NCBI GenBank assembly: GCA_021390615.1
Contig: JAJEJU010000025.1
Coordinates: forward strand, 1,736,001-1,800,000
Direction of reading: 5' to 3'
Length of the DNA stretch: 64,000 nucleotides
Source of the DNA: Rhodanobacteraceae bacterium ZG21-1
Lineage (GTDB): Bacteria; Pseudomonadota; Gammaproteobacteria; Xanthomonadales; Rhodanobacteraceae
The notes below the pieces were generated by a model that saw nothing but the letters and a program-made list of their open reading frames with translations, had not been told where the DNA came from and searched no databases. The position numbers were made by a program, and so were the translations under genes. Positions 1-9,123 of the stretch are shown here, in pieces. Position 1 is the first letter of the stretch. Each line of letters begins with the position of its first letter.

Positions 1-295
1 AGCTGGAGCGCCGCCGCCGCGAAACCGGCGTAGACTGATTCCGGCGCCGCTGCATGACCGTGGACCGCGACGCCCGGCTGGCCGGAGAGTGAACGCCAAC
101 CCGTGACTCGTCCCGATTAGGAATTGTCTGAACGTATCACCTGAGAGGGTGACTAAGAATGCGCCGGCAAGGGAGATTCAAGCCGTCACGCGCCGCTCAC
201 CCGAGCGGAAGCATCGTGCACGAAGCATTCATCGCGGGTCGGACAAGAATAGCTCACGCGCCCACTTGAACTCTTATCGGAGGGAGTAAGAACTC

Positions 296-550
296 ATGGC
301 AGCTCACGGCATTATCTTTTGGTTGATTATCGGCGCCATTGCGGGTTGGCTCGCCGGCGTGCTCGTCAAGGGTGGCGGCTTCGGCTTGATCGTCGACATC
401 GTGGTCGGCATCGTCGGCGCCTTCATCGGCGGCTGGTTGGCCGGCGTGCTCGGCATCCACCTGGGCAGCGGCATCATCGGTTCGCTGATCACCGCGACCA
501 TCGGCGCCGTCATCCTGATCTTTATCGTCAGGCTGTTCAAACGAGCTTAG
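296..550 (+). CDS. GlsB/YeaQ/YmgE family stress-response membrane protein
   Basis: An 84-residue, almost entirely hydrophobic glycine-rich protein. It has three predicted inner-membrane segments (about 5-24, 29-49 and 56-78) and a short basic tail ending LFKRA. This is the transglycosylase-associated/GlsB pattern; family members are small general-stress membrane proteins of unclear biochemical role. The ATG is preceded by a strong GGAGGGAG ribosome site. A strong rho-independent terminator follows at once, so it is probably a single-gene transcript. Family assignment is secure from the Gly/Ile/Val pattern; function is not. Confidence 0.9.
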   Translation: MAAHGIIFWLIIGAIAGWLAGVLVKGGGFGLIVDIVVGIVGAFIGGWLAGVLGIHLGSGIIGSLITATIGAVILIFIVRLFKRA

Positions 551-583
551 CTTCGAATCGGCTCAGGCAATCCACGCCATCGG

Positions 584-617
584 CGGCACGGGCGAGCCAT
601 CGCCCGTGCCGTTTTTT
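584..617 (+). terminator. Rho-independent terminator of the GlsB gene
   Basis: Perfect 12-bp inverted repeat (584-595 and 600-611) with a 4-nt loop, followed by six T residues, 34 nt after the stop codon. Confidence 0.92.
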
Positions 618-961
618 ATGCGCGACGCGGACGTCTGTTCGGCTACCGGCGGGCAGCAAGTCGCGCGTGACACGACCGGACGGCGATCCTTCGCCTAGCC
701 TCGGCATGCTCGCCAAAGGGCATTAAAACTCCACGCGAACGATCCAGGCACGCGGCTGAGCACTCGCCGAAGCGGCCAGCGGATCGCCCACTCTGCACCC
801 GACTCTGGTCGAAAGGGAACAGCACGCGGCGTCACCACACCGAAGCACGCATGCGTACTCAAGCAAGCGCGCATGAAAAGCGCCTCGCGTGGGTGGGTGC
901 ACTCATACGAAAGGGCAGCGGCCCCTCTGAAGGACCGCCGCCTACAGGCGGAGAAAACCGC
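618..961. other. Intergenic, no gene seen
   Basis: About 340 bp between the GlsB terminator and the leftward RcnB-like gene. The open frames here lack ribosome sites and family resemblance. A short palindrome (938-951) with no T-run lies just past the RcnB-like stop. Confidence 0.6.
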
Positions 962-1270
962 TCAGTGCTCGCCGGCGACGATGTCGCTGACGATGCCGGT
1001 GGTCACCGCCACCAGCAGGAAGTCGTTGTCGTCGCCGCGCACCCAGTGGTAGCCGTGCGGCGGACGGTGCAGGTGATAACGCTGGTAGTCGCTGACCATG
1101 CGGCTGTTGCCCAGGAAACGCGCCGGAGCGCGATGGCCGCGCTGGTAGTCGTGATGGACTTCGGCGGCGTGGGGGTCTTGCGGGTCATGCCCGTCCATCG
1201 GCGGCTGCGCCATGGCGGCGGCGGAAAAAAACAGGGCGGAACTAAGCACTGCGGCGAATACGACTTTCAT
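962..1270 (-). CDS. RcnB-like periplasmic protein (copy 1)
   Basis: 102 residues from the ATG at 1270, which has AGGAG just upstream; a longer frame to 1327 lacks a ribosome site. The N-terminus is a clear Sec signal peptide (MKVVFAAVL... cleaving after AMAQ). The mature part is His-rich and ends in the RcnB-type motif RPPHGYHWVRGDDNDFLLVAV. RcnB proteins are periplasmic and take part in Ni/Co homeostasis in E. coli; many proteobacterial paralogues are uncharacterised. A second copy lies directly upstream on the same strand, 77 bp away. No efflux pump gene (rcnA) is nearby, so the metal link is only by family. Confidence 0.85.
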   Translation of the reverse strand: MKVVFAAVLSSALFFSAAAMAQPPMDGHDPQDPHAAEVHHDYQRGHRAPARFLGNSRMVSDYQRYHLHRPPHGYHWVRGDDNDFLLVAVTTGIVSDIVAGEH

Positions 1271-1347
1271 CGAAGACTCCTGGCATGCGTCGAAGGATCG
1301 TGGAATGGCGCGCCGATCATAAGGCACGCCACCTTACAAGCACACGA

Positions 1348-1680
1348 TCAATGCGTGGCGATGTCCATGATGACGCCGGTCGCCACCGCTACCAGCAAGA
1401 AATTGTTGTCGTCGCCGCGCACCCAGTGGTAGCCGCGCGGCGGATGGCGCAGGTGATAGCGATCGTAGTCGTTCACCACATAGACCGGGCCGTCGTAACG
1501 CCCGCCGCGCACCCAGTGATGCGGGCCGCCATGATCGTGGTCGTAACGCCCGCGATCGTACTGACCGTGATCGTCGCGGCCGCGATCATCGTGGTGGTCG
1601 TCATGCCAATCCTGCGCCAGCGCCAGGCCACTGCTGCCCAGCAGGGCTGCCGCAAACAGAACGCGATGGATCGATTTCAT
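1348..1680 (-). CDS. RcnB-like periplasmic protein (copy 2)
   Basis: 110 residues from the ATG at 1680, with GAGGAG seven bases upstream. Signal peptide (MKSIHRVLFAAALL... cut after ALAQ), then a strikingly His/Asp/Arg-rich low-complexity stretch (about 20-65) and the same PPRGYHWVRGDDNNFLLVAV terminal motif as copy 1. The C-terminal coding DNA of the two copies is nearly identical, while the His/Asp linker is unique to this copy. This fits tandem duplication with a diverging linker. The His/Asp richness suggests metal or polyanion binding in the periplasm (inference). Confidence 0.85.
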   Translation of the reverse strand: MKSIHRVLFAAALLGSSGLALAQDWHDDHHDDRGRDDHGQYDRGRYDHDHGGPHHWVRGGRYDGPVYVVNDYDRYHLRHPPRGYHWVRGDDNNFLLVAVATGVIMDIATH

Positions 1681-2098
1681 GCACATCTCCTCGAGTCGGC
1701 CGTGAGGCACGGACGATTCGATGCTAGGCACGACTCGCTGAATGAAAGCATCCGCACCGCGACTTTTCGTCTCTACGTTTTAGCGTCGAGTCAGCCCGAG
1801 ATCAGACTCGATTCATGCCATCACGCCGATTCCACATCGGACATTTCGATGGCCAGACGTCCAGACGGCCGAACGTCTAGCCAAGCGCCCGTCGTTTGCG
1901 CCCATTCGCCTTGACGACACCTTCACGCATGCGCATTTGCGCGAGACTTGCCCTCAACGCGCAAGCCGTCATATGCGATCGATGCTGACTTGCCTCAGCA
2001 CGGCAGCCTCGATCCGGCCAGCACTCACTTCATCGCATCTGCCGTGTCTCGCAGTCATGTGCGCGGCCGGCGCAAACGCGTCGGATACGTCGGGCGCC
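1681..2098. other. Intergenic with tandem met-box-like 8-mers
   Basis: No convincing gene. At 1855-1878 there are three contiguous 8-mers, AGACGTCC, AGACGGCC and GAACGTCT, each one or two mismatches from the MetJ consensus AGACGTCT. They lie about 175 bp upstream of the copy-2 RcnB gene. Whether this organism has MetJ cannot be told from the window. Confidence 0.35.
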
Positions 2099-2590
2099 TC
2101 AGGGACGCAGAGTCCGGAAGCGATCCGCGAAGCGTTCGCGCACGAAAGCCTCGGCCTCTGCCGGCAAGCCGTCGAGCGGCAAGGTGATGAAGGCGTTCGT
2201 GCCGATCAGCAGCATCCAGAAGCCCGGCTGCTCCCAGGCTTCGGCGAATTTTCGCCAGGGCAGCGTGACGGCTCCCTCGCTGGAGCGCGCGCTCAACCCC
2301 TGCTCGTCGAAGCTGAAGTCGGCCTCGGGCGGGTCCATGGCGCGGAACACGCCGACCGAATGCCGCCAATGCGCGCGCCACACCAGCAGCACCGTCAGCA
2401 ACAGCAGCGCCGACAGCGTCAAGGCCGTACCGGCAATCAGCGGCCATGCGCGCCAGCCAAGCAGCACCGCCGCCACCAGCACCACTTCGATCCACAGCAT
2501 GCGGCGCAGGCGCCGCCACACGAACACGCGCACCGCGCGCCGCACCATCGCCTCGCTGTAGCGCAACCTGGCCCGATATGCCGTCGCCAT
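2099..2590 (-). CDS. YcxB-like family membrane protein
   Basis: 163 residues from the ATG at 2590, which has AGGGGG upstream; the longer in-frame extension is arginine-rich and looks non-coding. Two adjacent membrane segments (about 32-49 and 50-68) follow a basic N-terminus. They precede a cytosolic C-terminal half with the YcxB-like pattern (FSFDEQGLSARSSEGAVTLPW, then a region ending in an AFVRERFADRF helix). These domains resemble PH-like folds; the function is unknown. It is divergent from the FtsK gene across 281 bp. Confidence 0.7.
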   Translation of the reverse strand: MATAYRARLRYSEAMVRRAVRVFVWRRLRRMLWIEVVLVAAVLLGWRAWPLIAGTALTLSALLLLTVLLVWRAHWRHSVGVFRAMDPPEADFSFDEQGLSARSSEGAVTLPWRKFAEAWEQPGFWMLLIGTNAFITLPLDGLPAEAEAFVRERFADRFRTLRP

Positions 2591-2871
2591 GCGTCCCCCT
2601 TCGCGTTCCGTCGCGGGCATTCTAGAAAGAGGGACCACATGAAAGACAGCGCCCTCGCCGCACCGCGCGGCCATGGCGCCAGCGCGCGACCGCCAGCTGG
2701 CGCCAGCCGGTTCCCCGATGCGCTGCAGGTCGCGTACGGCGCAGCCGTGACGGCGTCGCCACGCACGGGTGGCGCGCGATCGGGCACAATCCGGCAAACT
2801 CCGATGGGACACCCGGCCGCATCGGTTAAGATCACGGGTTGCCTTGGCCAGAGAGCGACCGAACCACACCC

Positions 2872-5166
2872 ATGATTATGTACGTCCTCGCCGTCATGGT
2901 CGTCGCGGGCCTCTGGCTGGTGTTCCGGCTGGGGCGCTCCGCCGCAGGCAATCGGTCGCGCAACACTCGCCGCGCGACCCGGCCCTCCGCGCATGCGCGG
3001 CGCAATCATGCCGGCAAGGTCGTGGCGCGTGGTGCGCACAGCACGCAACTGCGAGCGGAGCGACCCGCCGCCATTCCACCGGCCCCCGAAAAGGCCACGG
3101 TCGAACCCTGGCGCTCGCACCAGACGCCGAGCGCGCGGCCCGCGCGCGCCGCGGAGCCGACGGTGACCCTCACCCGGCTGCGCCCTCCGGCCACCTCCAC
3201 TGCCGGCATCGTGCGTGCGCTCAGCCACCTGGGCGAAGGCGAGGCGCGAGTGACGGCAGAGAGCGCGGAAGTCGCGCCGCACGCGATCGCGCCGGCTGCC
3301 ATGCCGGAAGCTGCCGCGGCGGCCGTGTCCGCCGAAGCCGTATCTGTCGAATTGGCGATGCCGCCTGCCGCTGCCGCGACGCTTGCCTCGCTGGTCGACG
3401 CATCGGCCGGCGATCGAGCGGCGCCCGTCACGCCGTTCCGGCACGACGCCGCACCAACCGACGATCTCGCACAGCTCGGCCCGATGGCCCAGGTGCTGCC
3501 GCTGGTGCCGCGGCCGGTCGAGGCACCGCTGCCGGTGGCGACGCCGGCGCCGGCGCGCGTGCCCCGGCCGGCGCCGCCGGTCGGCGCCGTGCCGGCCACC
3601 TTGCGCACCGCATCCAACGACGAGCATGTCGAGATCGCGCCGCCCGCAACGGCGCCCACGCCCACCGCCGCGCCGAAGCAGCGCCGCATCGAACTGCCCT
3701 CGCTGGAGCTGCTGGCGACGCCGCCCGAGCAGGTCGCCGAGGAATCAAGCGAGTCGCTGGCCGCCACCGGCGAGCTGATCGAGCAGCGCCTGCGCGAATT
3801 CAAGGTGCCGGTCACCGTGGTCGGCGCCTCGGCCGGGCCGGTCATCACCCGCTACGAGGTCGAGCCCGCGGTCGGCGTGCGCGGCAGCCAGATCGTGGCG
3901 CTGATGAAGGACCTGGCGCGCGGCCTGGGGCGCACTTCGATCCGCGTGGTCGAGACCATTCCCGGCAAGACCTGCATGGGCCTGGAGCTGCCGAACGAAC
4001 GCCGCCAGATGATCGGCCTGGCCGACATCCTGCGCGCCGATGCCTACCAGGAACACGACTCGCCGCTGGCGCTGGCGATGGGCAAGGACATCACCGGCCA
4101 GCCGGTGGTCGCTGACCTGGCGCGCGCGCCGCACATGCTGGTGGCCGGCACCACCGGCTCGGGCAAGTCGGTGGCGGTCAACGCGATGATCCTGTCGATG
4201 CTGTACAAGGCCACGCCCGACGACGTGCGCATGATCATGATCGACCCGAAGATGCTGGAGCTCTCGGTGTACGAGGGCATCCCGCATCTGCTGGCGCCGG
4301 TGGTCACCGACATGAAGCTGGCCGCCAACGCGCTCAACTGGTGCGTGGCGGAGATGGAGAACCGCTATCGGCTGATGTCCGAGCTGCGCGTGCGCAACCT
4401 GGCCGGCTACAACCAGAAGATCCGCGAGGCGCGCGCCGCCGGCACGCCGCTGAGCAACCCGCTGCCGGCCCACGTCGAGACGCCCGAGCTGCTCGACACG
4501 CTGCCGCTGATCGTGGTGCTGATCGACGAGCTGGCCGACCTGATGATGGTGGCCGGCAAGAAGATCGAAGAGCTGATCGCACGGCTGGCGCAGAAGGCGC
4601 GCGCCGCCGGCATCCATTTGATCCTGGCCACCCAGCGCCCGTCGGTGGACGTGATCACCGGCCTGATCAAGGCCAACATCCCCACCCGCGTGGCGTTCCA
4701 GGTCTCGTCCAAGATCGACTCGCGCACCATTCTCGACCAGATGGGCGCCGAGTCGCTGCTGGGCCAGGGCGACATGCTGTTCCTGCCGCCCGGCACCGGC
4801 TACCCGCAGCGCGTGCACGGTGCCTTCGTCGCCGACGACGAAGTGCACCGCGTGGTCGCCCACCTCAAGCGCTTCGGCGCGCCGGATTACCGCGAAGACA
4901 TTCTGGCCGGCCCGCCCTCCGAGGCCGCCGATCTGTTCGGCGAAGAAGCCGCCGATGCCGAGCTCGATCCGCTGTACGACGAGGCGGTGGCCTTCGTGCT
5001 GCGCAGCCGGCGCGCCTCGATCTCCTCGGTGCAGCGCCAGCTGCGCATCGGCTACAACCGCGCCGCGCGACTGATCGAGAGCATGGAGGCAGCCGGGCTG
5101 GTCTCGGCGATGGGCCACAACGGCAGCCGCGAGGTGCTGGCGCCCGGACCGTCCGAAGGCATGTAG
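2872..5166 (+). CDS. ftsK: FtsK/SpoIIIE family DNA translocase, single-membrane-segment form
   Basis: 764 residues from the ATG at 2872; an in-frame TTG at 2839 is less likely. Only one N-terminal membrane segment is present (about 1-18). It is followed by a ~260-residue Ala/Pro/Arg-rich linker, then the FtsK alpha domain (about 270-370) and the beta RecA-like motor with Walker [11 protein letters not shown] (424-433) and Walker [13 protein letters not shown] (about 546-557). The C-terminal gamma winged helix (about 700-755) reads [19 protein letters not shown], the KOPS-reading fold. Canonical FtsK has four membrane helices, so this may be a second, minimal paralogue. It would pump dsDNA at the septum to resolve the terminus. 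The motor is intact. Confidence 0.9.
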   Translation: MIMYVLAVMVVAGLWLVFRLGRSAAGNRSRNTRRATRPSAHARRNHAGKVVARGAHSTQLRAERPAAIPPAPEKATVEPWRSHQTPSARPARAAEPTVTLTRLRPPATSTAGIVRALSHLGEGEARVTAESAEVAPHAIAPAAMPEAAAAAVSAEAVSVELAMPPAAAATLASLVDASAGDRAAPVTPFRHDAAPTDDLAQLGPMAQVLPLVPRPVEAPLPVATPAPARVPRPAPPVGAVPATLRTASNDEHVEIAPPATAPTPTAAPKQRRIELPSLELLATPPEQVAEESSESLAATGELIEQRLREFKVPVTVVGASAGPVITRYEVEPAVGVRGSQIVALMKDLARGLGRTSIRVVETIPGKTCMGLELPNERRQMIGLADILRADAYQEHDSPLALAMGKDITGQPVVADLARAPHMLVAGTTGSGKSVAVNAMILSMLYKATPDDVRMIMIDPKMLELSVYEGIPHLLAPVVTDMKLAANALNWCVAEMENRYRLMSELRVRNLAGYNQKIREARAAGTPLSNPLPAHVETPELLDTLPLIVVLIDELADLMMVAGKKIEELIARLAQKARAAGIHLILATQRPSVDVITGLIKANIPTRVAFQVSSKIDSRTILDQMGAESLLGQGDMLFLPPGTGYPQRVHGAFVADDEVHRVVAHLKRFGAPDYREDILAGPPSEAADLFGEEAADAELDPLYDEAVAFVLRSRRASISSVQRQLRIGYNRAARLIESMEAAGLVSAMGHNGSREVLAPGPSEGM

Positions 5167-5253
5167 GACACCGGACGATTGCAGCGCCGCACATGCGCGC
5201 GAAGCGCGCGACGATGCGTGCCCAGGCATCAGCAACATGCACGCGCGCGCCAT

Positions 5254-5555
5254 GTGCAAGCACGAGAAATGTGCAAGCGCGCGATCGACCGAAGATGCGC
5301 CGCCGGACTGTGCCCCGAAGCCGTAAGAGCCGGTCAGCCGCCGCACCGATGACGCGGCCGCACTGCGTGCAAGCACGAGAAATGTGCAAGCGCGAGAAAC
5401 CTGCAAGCTCAAAAGTGTGCAAGCACGAAAAATGTGCAGGCGCTTGATCGATCGGCGACGTGCCAGCCGGGCTGAGCTCAGAAGCCGCAGGAGCCGATCA
5501 GCCGCCGCGCCGATGATGCGGCGGCATTGCGTGCAAGCACGAAAAATGTGCAAGC
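5254..5555. repeat. Tandem decayed copies of a receptor 3' end plus a GTGCAAGCAC core
   Basis: A core of GTGCAAGCACGARAAAT followed by a second GTGCAAGC occurs four times (5254-5278, 5367-5391, 5417-5441, 5531-5555). Two intervening blocks (about 5312-5366 and 5476-5530) match, with substitutions and a 3-bp gap, the true 3' end of the TonB receptor gene at 5608-5663. On the minus strand block 1 still reads VRRLTGSYGFG in frame, against the receptor's terminal YRRSYLLTGSYDF-stop. The layout is core-spacer-tail, repeated about every 113 bp before the living gene tail. Confidence 0.75.
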
Positions 5556-5608
5556 ACGAGCCCTGAGCAGACACGAGAGAGGGGCAGCGACATCCCGCCG
5601 AGCTGCAC

Positions 5609-8035
5609 TCAGAAGTCGTAGGAGCCGGTCAGCAGATAGCTGCGCCGATAGTGCAGCGGCACGAAGGTCTCGTCGAAGTAGTCGTCGTACAGGCGGCGCC
5701 CGAGCAGGTTCTTCACCCCCAACGTCACGCCCCAGTGCTGGGCGCGATAGGACACGTTGGCGTCGAGGCTAGCCTGGCCCGGAATCGAAATGTAGTCGTC
5801 GTAGTTGTAGTTGTAGCCGAGGCTGCGGCTGCGCGCCTGCACGCCGCCGGCCACGCCCCAGCCGCGCAGGGCTTCGCCCTGGAACCAGTAGCTGGCCCAC
5901 AGGTTGAAAGCCTGCCGGGGCGCGCCGACCGCCGGCGTGCCGTCATGGTTGTCGACGCGGGCGCGGGTGTAGCTGCTGCTGACGTCGAGGCCTGGCGCGA
6001 TGCGGCCGGTGAACTCGAGCTCCAGGCCCTTGTTGGTCTGCCCCGGCCCGGGCACGGCGGCTTCGAAGAACGAGCCCAGCGGCAGCATCGACACTACCGG
6101 CGACGGCAGGTCGTAGCTGCGGTCGAGCATGATGCGGTACCACGAGGCGGTCAGCCTGGCCCGGTTGTCGAACAGGTTGAACTTCGCCCCGGCCTCGATC
6201 TGGCGCGACATGGCCGGCTCCAGCGGGCGGCCGTTGCGGCCCAGGTTGGGGTCGGGCTGGAAGCCGCTGGCGGTGCTCGCATACAGCGAGATGTCGGGGC
6301 TGAGCTTGTAGACCAGCCCGGCATTCGGCACCCACTGCTCCTTGTGCAGGTTCCACGGATTGCCGTCGGCGTCGTAGGTGGAAAGCTTGTAGCTGGAGCG
6401 CCTCGCGGCCAGCAGCAGGTCCCAGCTTTCGCCGATCGCGATCTGGTCCTGCAGCAGCAGGCTGTTGTTGGTCGACCACGGGCTGCCCGGCACCGGCATG
6501 CTGTCGCCCGCCACCGCCAGCCTGACCTTGCCCAGCGGCGGCCCCGCGAACAGGTTGTAGGGCATGCCGTTGACCGCGTCGTCGCCGTGGCCGGACTGCG
6601 ACCGCGCGTAGTCGAAGCCCAGCGTGACGGTGTGCGTGACCAGGTTGCCCTGGTTGAACACGCCGACGAAGTCGTTCTGCAAGGTGTAGTAGGTGTAGGT
6701 GTAGCGGCTGGCCTCGGCCTGCGCGTAAACGTCGCCGTCGGGCGAGCCGCCGTACAGCGTCCAGTCCTGCTGGCTGGCGCTCTGGTGCACGTACTGGCCG
6801 CGGCTCTGGAAGCTCCAGTCGGTGCCCAGGCGCTGCTCGAACAGGTAGTAGAAGCGGCTGGTCTGGTAGGTGGCGTGGTCGTTGGCGTTGCCGGTCAGCA
6901 GGTCGCTGGGCGACGCGCTGGACAAGGTGTCGCCCAGCAGCACCGCGTGGTCCGGAATCGGCACTCGGTCGACGATGCGCTGCAGGCCGACGATGAGCTT
7001 GGCGCTGTCGCCCTGCCAGCCGATCGACGGCGCGATATAGCCGTTGCGCTGGCCGCGATAGCCTTGCTGGGTGTGGTCGGCGTATTCGCCGGACAGCACC
7101 AGCCGGTAGGTCAGCCGCTTGGAATCGCCCAGCGGGCCGGCCAGGTCGATGCCGGCCTGGCTGTCGCCGTACTCGCCCAGCGCAAAGCTGAACTGGCGCA
7201 CCGGATCGCTCTGCGGCTTCTTCACCACCACGTTGATCATCCCGCCGAACTCGTTGTCGGTGGAGGAATCGCCGAGGATCGCTTCCGGCCCCTTGACCAC
7301 CTCGACCCGCTCCAGGCCGATCAGCGGCGGATAGTCGCCGGGGCCGGCGAAGGCGTTCGGCATGCCGTCGGTCATGCCGTTGCCGGTATTGAAGCCGCGG
7401 ATCTGGAAATACGGCAGGCCGCTGCCGTCGTCCAGGCTCTGCACGCCGGCCACGTTGCGCACCGCGTCGGCCACCGTGCGGATCTGCTGCGAGTCCATCA
7501 GGTCGCGGGTGATCACGCTGACCGACTGCGGCACGTCGATCAGGTCGGTATCGGTGCGGGTGGCGCTGCTGGTGGCGTCGGCCAGATAGCCGGTGTCGTG
7601 CCCGATCAGGCCTTCGGCGCGCACCGGCGCGAGCAGGGTGGCGTCGCTGATGCTGGGCGAAAAGACCGGCGGCGTGGGCGTGCCAGGAGCCGTCGCCACG
7701 AAGGCCGGGCGGATCACCACGGTGGCGGCGTCGATGAAGACGTAGTCCAGCCCGGTGCTGCGCAGCAGGGTGGACAGCGCCAGGGCCAGCGGCGCGTTGC
7801 CCTCGACGCCGCCGGAGCGCAGGTCGGCGATGGTGCCGCCGGCGGTGAGCACCTGCACGTTGGCCTGCTTGCCGAAGGTGATCAGCGCGGTGGACAGCGC
7901 CTGCGGCGGGATGGTGAAGTGCTGCGGGGTCTGGCTGGGCGCGACGGTGCCGGCAGGCAGCACGGCCCCGTCCGCACAGCCGAGCGACGGCGCCAGCAAT
8001 CCCGCACAGAACAGCAGCAGGGCCCCCCGATTCAT
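5609..8035 (-). CDS. TonB-dependent siderophore receptor with STN signalling domain (FecA type)
   Basis: 808 residues. Signal peptide (about 1-21), then an STN secretin/TonB N-terminal domain (about 40-110, FTIPPQALSTALITFGKQA...). Next comes the plug (VPQSVSVITRDLMDSQQ..., with GFNTGNGMTDGMPN and VEVVKGPEAILGD) and a long 22-strand barrel ending LLTGSYDF with the terminal aromatic typical of outer-membrane barrels. The STN domain is the part that contacts a FecR-type anti-sigma factor, and fecR and fecI homologues lie immediately upstream on the same strand. It imports a ferric siderophore or similar chelate; the ligand cannot be read from sequence. The gap to the upstream fecR-like gene is 86 bp. 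Confidence 0.92.
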   Translation of the reverse strand: MNRGALLLFCAGLLAPSLGCADGAVLPAGTVAPSQTPQHFTIPPQALSTALITFGKQANVQVLTAGGTIADLRSGGVEGNAPLALALSTLLRSTGLDYVFIDAATVVIRPAFVATAPGTPTPPVFSPSISDATLLAPVRAEGLIGHDTGYLADATSSATRTDTDLIDVPQSVSVITRDLMDSQQIRTVADAVRNVAGVQSLDDGSGLPYFQIRGFNTGNGMTDGMPNAFAGPGDYPPLIGLERVEVVKGPEAILGDSSTDNEFGGMINVVVKKPQSDPVRQFSFALGEYGDSQAGIDLAGPLGDSKRLTYRLVLSGEYADHTQQGYRGQRNGYIAPSIGWQGDSAKLIVGLQRIVDRVPIPDHAVLLGDTLSSASPSDLLTGNANDHATYQTSRFYYLFEQRLGTDWSFQSRGQYVHQSASQQDWTLYGGSPDGDVYAQAEASRYTYTYYTLQNDFVGVFNQGNLVTHTVTLGFDYARSQSGHGDDAVNGMPYNLFAGPPLGKVRLAVAGDSMPVPGSPWSTNNSLLLQDQIAIGESWDLLLAARRSSYKLSTYDADGNPWNLHKEQWVPNAGLVYKLSPDISLYASTASGFQPDPNLGRNGRPLEPAMSRQIEAGAKFNLFDNRARLTASWYRIMLDRSYDLPSPVVSMLPLGSFFEAAVPGPGQTNKGLELEFTGRIAPGLDVSSSYTRARVDNHDGTPAVGAPRQAFNLWASYWFQGEALRGWGVAGGVQARSRSLGYNYNYDDYISIPGQASLDANVSYRAQHWGVTLGVKNLLGRRLYDDYFDETFVPLHYRRSYLLTGSYDF

Positions 8036-8121
8036 CGCTTTCGCCGACCTCGAGCGAAAGCGCCAAGTGTGGCATGCGGCCGCCGCAAATGGGAGCGTGC
8101 CGGCTTGTTCTCAGTGCTTTT

Positions 8122-9123
8122 TCAGTGGGCGGGCTTGGACCTGGCGTCGGACAGGGTGACCCGATGGCCGTCCTGGCTCACCTGCAGCGGGAACACCTGC
8201 GGCAGCGCGTTCAGCCAGCTCTGCAGCGCGTCGGTCTTGATCGAGCCGGTGAAGCTGAGCGACTCGAGGTCGGCGTCGGCGATCTGCACCGGCCGCGTGC
8301 TGTAGCGGTTGATGTTGGCCACCACCACGGAGAGCGGTTCGTCGATGAATTCCAGCCGGTCGCTGCGCCAGGCGGTGGCCTGTTCCGCGCTGATGCTGCC
8401 GACGCTGAGCGCGCTGCTGGCCGGATCGTAGGAGATCAGCTGGCCGGCGGTGGCCTCGATGGTGTCGGAGCCCGCCTTGCCGTAGGGCGCGACGTTGTTG
8501 CGGATCTGCACGCGGCCCTCGGTCACCGCGATGGTGACGCGCTGGCCGGTGCGGCGCACGTCGAAGGCGGTGCCGATGTCGCGGATGGTCAGGTCGCCGG
8601 CGGTGACCACGAACGGGCGCTGCGCGTTGTGCGTGACCTGGAAGAACGCCTCGCCGGTGCCCAGGTCGACCAGGCGCTCGTCGCGGCTGTAATGGGTGGT
8701 CAGCATGGAGGCGCCGCCCAGCGCCACGCTGGAGCCGTCCTGCAGCACGATGTCGCGGTTCTTGGCCACCGTGCTGACGTAGACCTGCGGCGCGCTGGCG
8801 GCCTCGAAGCGGCTGCGCGCCAGGAAACCGCCGAGCGCGAGCAGCGCGATCGCCGCCGCGGCCGCGAACGGCAGCCACGTGCGGCCCGTCGCGGTGGGCC
8901 GCCCGAACTCCTTGGCCCATTGCCGCCGGCTCACCTCGTCGAGGGTGTCGAGCTGGCTGCCCAGGTCGGCCATGCGCTCGAAGGCCGGCAGATGGCGCGC
9001 GTCGGCCTGGGTCCAGGCCAGCCATTGCTCCATCGTTTCGTCGCCGCAACCGGGGTCGCGCAGGCGCAGCCACCAGTCGGCGGCGGCGTGCAGGATTTGC
9101 TCGTCGGACATCTTGGCCATCAT
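8122..9123 (-). CDS. FecR-family anti-sigma factor
   Basis: 333 residues, starting at the ATG that overlaps the sigma-factor stop as ATGA (9120-9123), implying translational coupling. The N-terminal DUF4880-type domain (about 1-60: ILHAAADWWLRLRDPGCGDETMEQWLAW) is cytosolic. A single membrane helix follows (about 88-106), then the periplasmic FecR domain (DGSSVALGGASMLTTHYS... VDLGTGEAFFQV... GTAFDVR) and a C-terminal STN-like SecA/TonB interacting stretch (about 250-330). It receives the signal from the receptor's STN domain and controls the FecI-type sigma factor. The order sigma, FecR, receptor is standard for this signalling class. Confidence 0.93.
   Translation of the reverse strand: MMAKMSDEQILHAAADWWLRLRDPGCGDETMEQWLAWTQADARHLPAFERMADLGSQLDTLDEVSRRQWAKEFGRPTATGRTWLPFAAAAAIALLALGGFLARSRFEAASAPQVYVSTVAKNRDIVLQDGSSVALGGASMLTTHYSRDERLVDLGTGEAFFQVTHNAQRPFVVTAGDLTIRDIGTAFDVRRTGQRVTIAVTEGRVQIRNNVAPYGKAGSDTIEATAGQLISYDPASSALSVGSISAEQATAWRSDRLEFIDEPLSVVVANINRYSTRPVQIADADLESLSFTGSIKTDALQSWLNALPQVFPLQVSQDGHRVTLSDARSKPAH

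Noticed and set aside
1-33. Possible C-terminal end of a rightward CDS (SWSAAAAKPA then TAG)
   Set aside because: Ten codons from the window edge are too few to tell a gene end from chance; no supporting context.
938-951. CCGCCT/AGGCGG palindrome after the first RcnB-like gene
   Set aside because: 2-nt loop and no T-run; could not be supported as terminator or operator.
5254-5555. CRISPR array
   Set aside because: Only four cores at uneven spacing (113, 50, 114), with intervening blocks that resemble each other and the receptor gene tail, unlike unique spacers; no cas genes.
5651-8305. Long plus-strand open frame opposite the TonB receptor
   Set aside because: It is an antisense shadow with Val/Ala/Arg-rich low-complexity translation, as expected opposite a high-GC gene.
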